DNA of 34,206 nt, taken from Planctomycetaceae bacterium. Lineage in GTDB: Bacteria > Planctomycetota > Planctomycetia > Pirellulales > UBA1268. Positions 15,341 through 23,241 of this stretch are shown here, one piece after another. Positions within the stretch are counted from its first letter, which is position 1. Each line of letters opens with the position of its first letter. A program made the translations under genes and the position numbers. The notes beneath the pieces are model-generated. The model was not told where the DNA came from, ran no database searches, and worked only from the letters and a program-made list of their open reading frames with translations. The stretch is from the NCBI GenBank assembly GCA_902629495.1, contig CACORA010000023.1:1-34206 (forward strand). The letters run 5' to 3'.

Positions 15341-16825
15341 ATGAACATTCTAATTCGATGTAGTGTGATCGCGATGGCATGTCTTATGCCGTACGTGGCA
15401 TCTGCGTGTCCTTTTTGTTCAGCTGTATCCCTTACTTTTTCTCAGGAGATTGCTCAAAGTGAGGCAACCGTCATTGCTGAACTTATAGAACCACCTCCGG
15501 CAGACGCCCTTTTGCCAACTGCTGAGGGACCGTTACCGAAAGGTAAGTTCTCCGTCGTAGAAGTACTCAAGGGCGGAGAAGCGATTGAGATGAACGGCCA
15601 TGTAGGTGTTGATGCTAATCCTATTGAAACCATCTTTTTGGAGGATAAGCCAGTTGGCTCTCTTTATTTGCTTATGGCTGTTGAGCCTCCAGAATTGGTT
15701 TGGTCAAGCCCTATTCCGGTAAGTCAACGAGCAGTGGAATACATTCGACAGCTTTCTCAGTTACCCGAAAAAGGTGCTGATCGCCTGGCCTTTTTTCAGA
15801 AGTATCTTGAGGATGAAGATGATACTCTTGCTCGGGATGCCTATGATGAATTTGCAGTTGCGCCTTACGATGACTTAAAAGTTCTCGAAGACCGCATGGA
15901 CCCCACGCAACTTCTTGCGTGGGTTACGAATCCAGACGTTCAGACAAATCGGCGTCGGCTTTATGCAACGATGCTTGGAGTTTGCGGTACTAAAACAGAT
16001 GGAAAGACAATTGAGAGAATACTTGTCGGAGAAGACTTGAATGAATCACAAGCTGAGGCTCGAAGTGGGCTTGATGCTCTCATTGCATGTTATATCACCC
16101 TCGTAGGTCCTGATGGACTCGATCTTATTGATCGACTTTTTCTTGATCGACAAGGCCGGGATATCCCATTCACGGAAACATATGCAGCTGTCATGGCCCT
16201 GAGATTTCTCGGTGAGGAGTCGGAAATTGTTCCTCAAGATCGGGTGCTTGCTTCACTTCGTCTTTTATTAGACCAGCCAAAACTTGCAGACCTTGTGATT
16301 GCAGATCTTGCGAGATGGAAAGATTGGTCAGTTGTGGACAGATTGGTTGAACTGTTTGAAACAGCCACAGCAGAGAATATTTTTGTTCGTGAACCAATTG
16401 TGAATTATATGCGGATGTGTCCTCTTCCCGAGGCAAATCAGGCATTAGAAACCCTGGAGAAAATTGATCCGGATGCAGTTCGTCGAGCTGCAACAATGGC
16501 TGGACTCGCCGGCCTTGCCACTGCAGGTTCAGATTCAGAGGACGAACATGATGTGGTTTCAGCAGAGTCAACAGAGGCATCAGCCATGGAGCCACAAGAG
16601 GGTGTTACAGATGCTGAATTGATCAACAAAGTACTACCTGTTCTGGCTGAAGAACACCCTGCAGATGAATTTGTTGTTCAAAAATCAAAATCAGAGCCAC
16701 TTCCTGTGAAAACTCCTGCTAGCCGAAAGGCTCCAGCAGCGATGTGGTTCGTTTGGGTCGTAATTGTTGTGCTCGTAGGTATGATTTCAAGGCGCATGTT
16801 GCGTGCGAGTTCAACTGCACAGTAA
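15341..16825 (+). CDS. Secreted ACPFC protein with C-terminal membrane anchor
   Basis: From ATG 15341 the product has 494 residues. A signal peptide (1-22, MNILIRCSVIAMACLMPYVASA) is followed at once by CPFC (Cys23, Cys26), so the motif stands at or near the mature N-terminus. Residues 40-150 look beta-rich, with KFSVVEVLKGGE and GSLYLLMAVE, resembling the layout of netrin/TIMP-like OB folds that also start with a Cys motif (inference). A helical repeat region follows (150-400). Then comes an acidic linker and a single membrane helix near the end (MWFVWVVIVVLVGMI), followed by Arg residues, so the protein is likely anchored. A close relative lies at 18125 without the anchor. A possible weak hairpin with CTCAC/GTGAG and a T-run is just upstream (15306-15340). 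No named family is recognised. Confidence 0.8.
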   Translation: MNILIRCSVIAMACLMPYVASACPFCSAVSLTFSQEIAQSEATVIAELIEPPPADALLPTAEGPLPKGKFSVVEVLKGGEAIEMNGHVGVDANPIETIFLEDKPVGSLYLLMAVEPPELVWSSPIPVSQRAVEYIRQLSQLPEKGADRLAFFQKYLEDEDDTLARDAYDEFAVAPYDDLKVLEDRMDPTQLLAWVTNPDVQTNRRRLYATMLGVCGTKTDGKTIERILVGEDLNESQAEARSGLDALIACYITLVGPDGLDLIDRLFLDRQGRDIPFTETYAAVMALRFLGEESEIVPQDRVLASLRLLLDQPKLADLVIADLARWKDWSVVDRLVELFETATAENIFVREPIVNYMRMCPLPEANQALETLEKIDPDAVRRAATMAGLAGLATAGSDSEDEHDVVSAESTEASAMEPQEGVTDAELINKVLPVLAEEHPADEFVVQKSKSEPLPVKTPASRKAPAAMWFVWVVIVVLVGMISRRMLRASSTAQ

Positions 16826-16840
16826 AGTTTAGGGCGTCTT

Positions 16841-17530
16841 ATGGCGACAGGCCTCTTCGATACATCCTCGTCTACCAAAAACCATGCGGATGGTTTTTCT
16901 GAAGATGATATCTATCGTTCGATCAGTGGTGTGACGATTGCATCGGTCACCCTTGCTGCGATGTCACCACTTGCATTTCTGAGTTGGTGGTTGTCGGTGG
17001 TTCCTATTTTCAGCATCGTGCTTGGTGTGATTGCTTTTCGGGATATTGTCAATCGTCCATCGGAATTAACGGGAAAAGGCTTGATCTGTCTTGCGCTTAG
17101 CGCCTCGTTTGTCGTTGTGGTCTCGGCTGTCAGCTATCACGCATATGTCTACGCCACAGAATTACCACCTGGCTTTCAACGATTAAGTTATGCACTGCTG
17201 CAACCACTTCCGGGAGATCCACCGACGGCTGTTCCAAATACTGCTATAGAAATGGAGGGTCAAGATGTGCTCTTGAAGGGATACATGTATCCGGGCAAGC
17301 AGCAACAGGGAATTACACAGTTCCTTCTTGTAAGAGACCAAGGTGACTGCTGCTTTGGTGGAAATCCTAAAATAACGGATCGTGTACTTGTGACACTCGA
17401 AGACGGACTGAGTATTTCTTTTAACTCGCGACTGCGAAAGATTGCAGGCCGTTTTTTTGTAAAACCAATGGGTGGATCAGCAGTAGAAGGAGGCGTGCTC
17501 TATCACCTGGAGGACGCTGTACTGCGTTAG
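16841..17530 (+). CDS. Membrane protein with DUF3299-like CCFG domain
   Basis: A 229-residue protein in two parts. Residues 30-70 and 80-104 are hydrophobic and hold about three membrane helices, in a DUF4190-like arrangement (small-residue turns, then NRPSELTGKGLI). Residues 138-225 form a soluble domain: VLLKGYMYPGKQQQGITQF, LLVRDQGDCCFGG (Cys170, Cys171), then VLVTLEDG. This pattern, a Gly-Tyr strand, a FLLV strand and a Cys loop, resembles DUF3299. In the typical form the loop reads GACIHVPPPPPNQ; here a Cys pair with Phe-Gly replaces it. Topology places the domain outside the membrane if the N-terminus is inside (inference). The gene follows the ACPFC gene by 15 bases and precedes the CCFG lipoprotein by 3, strongly suggesting one operon. 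Start ATG 16841 lacks a strong Shine-Dalgarno sequence. Confidence 0.8.
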   Translation: MATGLFDTSSSTKNHADGFSEDDIYRSISGVTIASVTLAAMSPLAFLSWWLSVVPIFSIVLGVIAFRDIVNRPSELTGKGLICLALSASFVVVVSAVSYHAYVYATELPPGFQRLSYALLQPLPGDPPTAVPNTAIEMEGQDVLLKGYMYPGKQQQGITQFLLVRDQGDCCFGGNPKITDRVLVTLEDGLSISFNSRLRKIAGRFFVKPMGGSAVEGGVLYHLEDAVLR

Positions 17531-17533
17531 TAT

Positions 17534-18067
17534 TTGGTGAGAGTACGAGTCAGACTCATATATATTGTTGTTGCTGTTACCCTGGTCGGCTGTGGTTCAT
17601 CAGAGAACCTTCCACATCGGGAACCACAAAAAGCAGCCGGTGAAATTTCTAAGGATGTACCTGTTCAAACGCCGGCCGCAGTTCCAGCACACGGTCCATT
17701 GAGAGATATCTCTTTTGATGACATTAAGTTTGAGATCGAAAAAGGGGATCCATTTACCTTTGATCTTTTACCAAAGCGAGTCACGGCGTTAGAAAATTCT
17801 AAAATTCGTATACGCGGTTATATACTCCCAAGTTTTCAGCAAAAAGGCCTTACCCAATTTGTACTTGTGCGAGATAATATGGAATGTTGTTTTGGGCCAG
17901 GTGCTGCGTTGTATGACTGTATTGTCGTTCGGATGCACCCAGGTAAGACAGCAAGCTTCTCCATCCGACCAGTTGCTGTAGAGGGTACATTTCATATCCG
18001 AGAACTTCGAGGTCCAGATGGAACTCATCTAGCAATCTATGAGATGCACGGAGAAGATGTGCAATAA
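17534..18067 (+). CDS. Lipoprotein with DUF3299-like CCFG domain
   Basis: A 177-residue lipoprotein. The signal sequence ends in LVGC with Cys20 lipidated. After a Pro/Ala linker, residues 57-175 hold the same fold seen in the preceding gene: KIRIRGYILPSFQQKGLTQF, VLVRDNMECCFGPG (Cys118, Cys119), DCIVVRM, and a C-terminal VEGTFHIRELRGPDG strand pair. The two CCFG proteins are clearly paralogous; one is held by membrane helices and the other by lipid. The start is uncertain: TTG 17534 and GTG 17537 are adjacent, neither has its own ribosome binding site, and the preceding stop is 3 bases away, so translational coupling is likely. The role is unknown; the Cys pair could bind a thiophilic metal or a cofactor, which is inference. 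Confidence 0.82.
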   Translation: MVRVRVRLIYIVVAVTLVGCGSSENLPHREPQKAAGEISKDVPVQTPAAVPAHGPLRDISFDDIKFEIEKGDPFTFDLLPKRVTALENSKIRIRGYILPSFQQKGLTQFVLVRDNMECCFGPGAALYDCIVVRMHPGKTASFSIRPVAVEGTFHIRELRGPDGTHLAIYEMHGEDVQ

Positions 18068-18124
18068 GATGTCGTATTCGTATACGAAGGAGACGCGTTT
18101 TACTCGTTACATGATCTTGGCCAA

Positions 18125-19264
18125 ATGCACACACGAGAAAAAGTAGTCGGGGTCGCAATTGGGTGGCTCTTGTGGGGAGCGGTTGCATCTGCATGCCCAT
18201 TTTGTGATGTCGTGGGACGTTCCCTGAGTGAGCGTAGAGATCAATCAGCGGTTGTAGCCATTGGTGAAACGAACGGTACTGCAGTCCTTCGGAATGATTC
18301 GGTGTTGTATCAACCGTGGCAGATTATGAAAGTAATTCGTGGGACGTTTCAACAAACCAGTGAGATTATTTCTGCTCGTGTTGAAAAAACGGAGGAAGGT
18401 ACGGGTATCGTATTTGGTGACAGCGTAGGAATTGAAGGACTACAGTGGTCAGCCTTTGTGGCAGATGAACTCGTAATGAGCTATCTCGTAGAGGCGCCAC
18501 CATTGAACATGCCTGATGCTGAGCGGCTTCAATGGTTTGTAAGTCGACTTGAACATCCATCTACGATTATTGCAGAGGATGCCTTTACAGAATTCGGTTT
18601 AGCATCCTTTGAGGCGGTTGAATCCGTTGCAGGTTCTTTTAACGCTGCAAAACTCAAGCTTTGGGTGACAGAACTGGGAATTGATGAAAGGAGGCGTGGA
18701 TTCTATGGACTTGCCCTCGGTCTTGTTGCGGCACAGACTCCTGATCAAATAGAAAGAGCGAGTGCTATTGAGATCCTTCATGAAGCCATTGAAAAACCAT
18801 CTAATGATTTTCGGGCTGGATTTGATGGAATCATGGGCGGTGTGCTTGTTGCAGAAGGTAAGTCAGGATTGGATTATCTCATTGCCTTGGGTTTTTCAAA
18901 GCCTTCTGCGAGACCTGTTGACCAAAGACATTTCTTAACGGCTCTACGATTTGCTTGGGAAAGCCTTTTTGATGCGATCCCACGAGAACAAATCATTGAC
19001 ACCACTGCCACAATGATACATTCTCCCGTCGTTTCTAAAGCCGCCATCATTGATTTGGCGCGATGGCAAGCATGGAGCTATGCACGTGATGTAGCGTCAT
19101 TGTGGGATTCTCTCGGCGATGAAGATCCTTTGATACGTCGAGCAGTGGCTGGATACCTCATCGCGTGTCCAAAATCGATATCTCAGTCTTTTTTGGAAGA
19201 TATTCGCTCACGTGACCCAGAGAGACTTGAATTGGCAATCGAGGCATCACGACTGCCAATCTAA
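18125..19264 (+). CDS. Secreted ACPFC protein, soluble paralogue
   Basis: A 379-residue relative of the 15341 product. A signal peptide (about 5-23) ends in VASA and is followed directly by CPFC (Cys24, Cys27). The N-terminal beta region contains WQIMKVIRGTFQ and GLQWSAFVADELVMSYLVE, parallel to VVEVLKGG and GSLYLLMAVEP of the first protein. The helical part again has an AEDAFTEFGLASF segment (compare ARDAYDEFAVAPY) and a LWVTELGIDERRRGFYGLALG segment (compare LAWVTNPDVQTNRRRLYATMLG). Unlike the first, it stops after the repeats and has no C-terminal membrane helix. ATG 18125 has no visible Shine-Dalgarno sequence. It closes the six-gene run and converges with the TolC-like gene 14 bases away. 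Confidence 0.8.
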   Translation: MHTREKVVGVAIGWLLWGAVASACPFCDVVGRSLSERRDQSAVVAIGETNGTAVLRNDSVLYQPWQIMKVIRGTFQQTSEIISARVEKTEEGTGIVFGDSVGIEGLQWSAFVADELVMSYLVEAPPLNMPDAERLQWFVSRLEHPSTIIAEDAFTEFGLASFEAVESVAGSFNAAKLKLWVTELGIDERRRGFYGLALGLVAAQTPDQIERASAIEILHEAIEKPSNDFRAGFDGIMGGVLVAEGKSGLDYLIALGFSKPSARPVDQRHFLTALRFAWESLFDAIPREQIIDTTATMIHSPVVSKAAIIDLARWQAWSYARDVASLWDSLGDEDPLIRRAVAGYLIACPKSISQSFLEDIRSRDPERLELAIEASRLPI

Positions 19265-19278
19265 CACAATCGTGAAAC

Positions 19279-21516
19279 TCAATTTGGAGATAGTAAGAGG
19301 GATGACGGAACCACTGAGCGATCGTTCTTAATAGAAGATTCCTTCGCAGGTGTTGGAATTAATTCTGGAATAGGCTCCGGTACTGGTTCGTTTGCAGAAG
19401 GCGGTAGAGACAGCATTGGCCCTTCATTGGTTGCTGGATCACGAGCAGGTAATTGCATGGCAGGAGCATCAGCACCAACATCAGAGAATCGTTGAGTAAT
19501 TGGTCCCCGACTAAACACCCCTGGTCTTGAGTGACGGTAGTCTAAGTAGATGCTGGCATCTCGTTGTCTGGCACGACGATGAGCGTCAAAGTATGCCTTC
19601 CCAGGCCAAGGACCTTCAGCAAGGAATACTCCATTGTATTCGAGAAGCGAACCTTTTCTGTAATGGAGCTGTGAAATCGAGCGATTATAGTCAACAACAG
19701 ATCGTGCGTAGGCACTTTCTGCCTCAGCCCGGCGACGTTGGGCATCTAACAATTGGTCAAACGTGACAGTACCAGCGTCGTATGCAGCTTGAACTGCCTC
19801 AACCTGTCGTTCAGCTGCAACACGTCGATTGAAGTTTGTCTGTGAGAGAGCAAAGTTAGTGTCCACGTTACGAACTGCTTCGACCAAAGCATGAGAGGCT
19901 TCAAGTTCTTCGTCTTGAAGACGAGCACGTTCTCGAGCGAGTTGAAGTTGGTGATGGCGAACAGTTGCAATTTCTCTTCGAAATCCAATTGGCATGAGAA
20001 ACTGAGCACCTACTTGCCACTCTTGAAACTTCCCACTAAAGAGTGTTGAGTATGCATCAGTCCCTGCTAAAGGATCTGGGACAGGTGAAAAGGGTGCAGT
20101 TGCTTCATAGGGGTCGTAGTTTTGACTGATGAGATTCTGCCCCATCCCTAAGAATCTCCAGCGTCCTGTGGCATCAAGTCGTGGAAGCAGTAGGTTTTTG
20201 GCAGCAGTGAGCTCGAGTTCTCTTTGTTTGATAACCCATTTTTGTCTTCGAAGTTCTGCGGAGCGGGAAAGTGCTTCAACGAGAGATTGCTGCCAATCGA
20301 AACTAATACGAGCAGTCGTTGGCTCATCAGAGGGTCGTATCAAACGCCCATCACTTGCAGAAATACCCATCATGTAGCGAAGGCGATTCTCAGATCGATA
20401 GACATCGGTCAGCGCTTGCTCTACTTCACTTCGAAAGAAGAAATACTGTTCGCGAGCCTGCGCTTCTTTATCGGCTTCACCGCCTCGTGACTGTTCAACG
20501 TATAAAGCATGAACTTTTCGCCATGCCTCCATTGCACTGTCACGACCAGCTTTTCGGGCCTCCAAGTTACGGTATGCAAAATAGAGTTCCCAATAGGACT
20601 GTTCGGTGTCACTCACAAGATTACGGACACCGGCCTCGAAGTCAGCAAGAGAGACATCTGCCGCAACACGTGCAAGAAGAACACCACGAAAGACGGGACG
20701 ACCGTAGAGATTTTCAAAAGAGTCAGGGCCTGCAATTCTATTGTAGGTGACGCCAGCACCCTGAAGAAGTGGCTGATTGAATGTAAAATCATAGTTCGTG
20801 ATCCAATTGGATGGTTGTTCACGAATCGGCGAATTATTGTTGTCATACACAGTTTCATTTGCGAACCCCCACGTCGCTCCTGTCGCTGTTCGCTTTTGGA
20901 CACCAGTTCGCCAGTTTCCAATATCTCCTAAGAAGTGCTGTGGAAAAAAAGCATTTGGATTATAGTTTTGGCCTCGGTTTATTCGCTCCCACGTCAATGA
21001 ACTGGAAAGTTGTGCGTCAAAAAGAGCAAGGGCACTTTCAACACCTCGAAAAGGATCGGTCTCTGTGATGGCTGGATCATAGACACTCGGTGTGAGGGTT
21101 GGTGCAGTCAGTAGAGAGACTGGAGGTTCACCAGTCTGAGGCCGATTGCCTGCAAAGCTTGCGAATCGACCACCCAAATTTCTGAGAACTTTACCGTTTT
21201 CTAATGCTGTTCGAATCGCTTCTTCAAGAGAAAGTTCCCAAATTTGGTCAAAATTAGGATTTGAAAGCGTGAGTGGTTCAAATGTGCCAGCAGCTTCTTC
21301 GAGAGGCTCTTGGTTCGTATCTGGATACTCAAGTTTTTGAATAGCCCCAACATAGTGAGAGAGATCACCATCCTCGAAAAAATAAAAAGGTTGTCGAGGA
21401 GCGCAGCCAGCTGTGAGCAGCGAGAGGCTCGTGAAGATGACCCAGATTTTTTTGAATGGTTGTAGCACGGGGGGATTTTTAGTGGTTGACGATATAGGTA
21501 CCGTCGCTGCGCCCAA
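19279..21516 (-). CDS. TolC-like outer membrane efflux lipoprotein
   Basis: The protein looks like an outer membrane factor that forms an export channel. A signal peptide ends in LLTAGC (Cys38 from TTG 21516, or Cys22 from GTG 21468), so it should be lipidated. WELSLEEAIRTALENG (about 92-107) is the usual opening of the OEP repeat, and the middle and end have long helices, including AYDAGTVTFDQLLDAQRRRAE, a hallmark of the second repeat. At 745 residues it is much longer than the usual 420-500; a long insertion of folded sequence occurs between the helices and a Pro-rich tail follows (about 690-745). Neither candidate start has a Shine-Dalgarno sequence, and GTG 21468 gives the more normal signal peptide. 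A strong inverted repeat overlaps the TTG. Pairing with the nearby ABC genes is possible but not shown. Confidence 0.85.
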   Translation of the reverse strand: MGAATVPISSTTKNPPVLQPFKKIWVIFTSLSLLTAGCAPRQPFYFFEDGDLSHYVGAIQKLEYPDTNQEPLEEAAGTFEPLTLSNPNFDQIWELSLEEAIRTALENGKVLRNLGGRFASFAGNRPQTGEPPVSLLTAPTLTPSVYDPAITETDPFRGVESALALFDAQLSSSLTWERINRGQNYNPNAFFPQHFLGDIGNWRTGVQKRTATGATWGFANETVYDNNNSPIREQPSNWITNYDFTFNQPLLQGAGVTYNRIAGPDSFENLYGRPVFRGVLLARVAADVSLADFEAGVRNLVSDTEQSYWELYFAYRNLEARKAGRDSAMEAWRKVHALYVEQSRGGEADKEAQAREQYFFFRSEVEQALTDVYRSENRLRYMMGISASDGRLIRPSDEPTTARISFDWQQSLVEALSRSAELRRQKWVIKQRELELTAAKNLLLPRLDATGRWRFLGMGQNLISQNYDPYEATAPFSPVPDPLAGTDAYSTLFSGKFQEWQVGAQFLMPIGFRREIATVRHHQLQLARERARLQDEELEASHALVEAVRNVDTNFALSQTNFNRRVAAERQVEAVQAAYDAGTVTFDQLLDAQRRRAEAESAYARSVVDYNRSISQLHYRKGSLLEYNGVFLAEGPWPGKAYFDAHRRARQRDASIYLDYRHSRPGVFSRGPITQRFSDVGADAPAMQLPARDPATNEGPMLSLPPSANEPVPEPIPELIPTPAKESSIKNDRSVVPSSLLLSPN

Positions 21517-21603
21517 GGGGATCGTTCACGAATACGTGACATTTCCCAACGCAGTGCCCCCCGACGCTGCGTTTGCCTCGCATACACTAGGGCGCAGCGA
21601 CGG
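21501..21603. repeat. Perfect 14-bp inverted repeat with a third related copy in the tolC-like leader
   Basis: CCGTCGCTGCGCCC (21501-21514) has its exact reverse complement at 21590-21603. A third, near-identical copy CCGACGCTGCG lies at 21561-21571. On the minus strand, the arm at 21603-21590 can pair either with 21571-21561 (10 of 11) or with 21514-21501 (14 of 14). The latter abuts the TTG start candidate of the tolC-like gene. On the plus strand the 21590-21603 arm is followed by CTTTTT, so it also resembles an intrinsic terminator. Confidence 0.6.
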
Positions 21604-21699
21604 CTTTTTGTGTATCGACCACTTCGTCCGATAAACTTGGGAAAACCGACAAAGTCAGCTCAGTTCCTACTGACGCGGCAATATAGGTAAAAGCTAGAT

Positions 21700-22722
21700 T
21701 TACTCATTCGGCCAATTAGCTGAAGAAACTGTATGCCGCAACCCACTGGTATCTTCCCATACAAAGCGGGCAGCAGCATGTGGCATTGAGCGTATAAGAG
21801 ACATGCCTTCTTCGGGACCAAGAACACTGGCCGCTGTGGCAAGTACATCTGCTGTTGTACAGTCCTGAGCTATGACTGTGACTGCAGCTGGCCCTTTGAC
21901 TCCAAGGCCAGTTCGAGGGTCAACGATGTGACTATAACGAACGCCATTAATAGTGACTGACTGAAAGGCATCCCCAGATGTCGTGATAGCTGCATCGGAT
22001 AAACCCACGGTTAAAAGCCTTCCTTCGCTTTTTCCGAGAGCTTGGACGGCAATTTGCCAGTTGTCTCGACCAGGAGGAGAACCAATAACGGTAATGTCTC
22101 CTGAGGCATCAATCATACCAGAAGTGATGTGATGCTTACGAAGAACGTCAACTGCCCGATCAGCCGCAATACCCATCCCAATGCCTCCTAGATCAAGACG
22201 CATACCTGGCCGTTTCAAGGAAAGAACATTCATACTTGAGTGGACATGGAGAAGTTCTGGTCCAACGAGAGCCTTTGCTGCCTTGAGTTTTTCTGGACGT
22301 GGCATGACCCCAGAACGGCGAGATTGCCGCCAGAGTTTGGTGAGTGGTCCGATGGTGGGATCAAAAGCCCCTTTCGTCAATTCTTGCCATTTAACAGCAC
22401 AATTGAGTACCTCCCAAAGTTCCCGGCTGATCTGAATAGGTGCAGCAGTTTCCGCTTGGGACGAGACGCGAACAAGTTCACTTTTGGGGTCGTAGTCCGA
22501 CAGAATCTGCTCCAGTCGACTGATCTCGTCGTGTGCATCACGGATCGCTTCGAGAGCAGCATGATTGTCAGTGGAATATGCCATAATCTTCCATTCCACA
22601 CCCATGTGACGTTTGGTTTCATACACACGTTTTGGAGATGGAATTATTTCAGACCCATGTAAAGCTGTTGAAGCAATTGAGGCTGTCAGCCCGCAGAGAG
22701 TCATGTAGACTGACATTTTCAT
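21700..22722 (-). CDS. apbE: FAD:protein FMN transferase (ApbE family)
   Basis: ApbE covalently attaches FMN from FAD to a Ser/Thr of target flavoproteins (such as Rnf/Nqr subunits) in the periplasm. At 340 residues the length is typical. Residues 1-23 form a signal-like segment (MSVYMTLCGLTASIASTALHG), without a clear lipobox. Motifs: GAFDPTIGPL (118-127), DLGGIGMG (177-184), SGMIDASGD (201-209), SHIVDPRTG (264-272) and TTADVLATA (289-297), the last supplying metal-binding Asp/Thr. The GGD seen in many relatives at the IDASGD site is SGD here. Start ATG 22722 overlaps by two bases the divergent ATG of the next gene, so one start may lie further in (ATG 22716 is available here). No Rnf or Nqr genes are in the window. 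Confidence 0.92.
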   Translation of the reverse strand: MKMSVYMTLCGLTASIASTALHGSEIIPSPKRVYETKRHMGVEWKIMAYSTDNHAALEAIRDAHDEISRLEQILSDYDPKSELVRVSSQAETAAPIQISRELWEVLNCAVKWQELTKGAFDPTIGPLTKLWRQSRRSGVMPRPEKLKAAKALVGPELLHVHSSMNVLSLKRPGMRLDLGGIGMGIAADRAVDVLRKHHITSGMIDASGDITVIGSPPGRDNWQIAVQALGKSEGRLLTVGLSDAAITTSGDAFQSVTINGVRYSHIVDPRTGLGVKGPAAVTVIAQDCTTADVLATAASVLGPEEGMSLIRSMPHAAARFVWEDTSGLRHTVSSANWPNE

Positions 22723-23212
22723 GAGTACGCCTGATATTCAACCTGCCGTCGAAATACGTTTTGAGTGTACACCACTTCGAACGGTATCTCGTCTTGATAT
22801 CCCGTTAGATGCCTCGCCTGGGTATCGAAAGCGATTGGAACGGTTTCAGCAAGCCATCGCGAAACACGGTCATCGTAATACATATTACCTTACAGAAGGG
22901 TCCTGTGTCTTTCGATTTACAAACAATACGGATTCTGGTTGGGTGCGATTTATGATTGAAGGTACCGTCATTACTGATGATACTGATTCCAAAACAGTAG
23001 GAAGTGATCTCACCGTGCAACTTGGCACGGAGACGTGTGATTGGCTTACTCAGCCAGCAGTTGAGTGGCTTACTATTTCAGCAAAGCATGCTATGGAAGC
23101 TGAGTTTGACCGGTACATCACAGCTGGAGATTTATCACAAGCGATGGAACGTCTCGCTCGTGAGCAGTCAGCAAGCGATGAGGCTGGAGGATTTTTAGGG
23201 ATGAATTTGTGA
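22721..23212 (+). CDS. Conserved-looking 163-aa protein, function unknown
   Basis: No named family is recognised. The protein has no signal peptide or membrane segment, so it should be cytoplasmic. Residues 53-103 are strand-rich (YYLTEGSCVFRFTNNTDSG, then WVRFMIEGTVITDD), and residues 118-150 form an amphipathic helix rich in Glu and Ala. The C-terminus ends GGFLGMNL after an acidic segment. ATG 22721 shares two bases with the apbE start on the other strand, leaving no room for a promoter between the two, so a promoter within apbE or a downstream start is likely. It converges with rsmG 30 bases later. Base composition is like the neighbours, so it is a plausible real gene rather than a shadow. 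Confidence 0.65.
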   Translation: MSTPDIQPAVEIRFECTPLRTVSRLDIPLDASPGYRKRLERFQQAIAKHGHRNTYYLTEGSCVFRFTNNTDSGWVRFMIEGTVITDDTDSKTVGSDLTVQLGTETCDWLTQPAVEWLTISAKHAMEAEFDRYITAGDLSQAMERLAREQSASDEAGGFLGMNL

Positions 23213-23241
23213 CATGCCGTATGCTCGGTGATATCGAAAGC

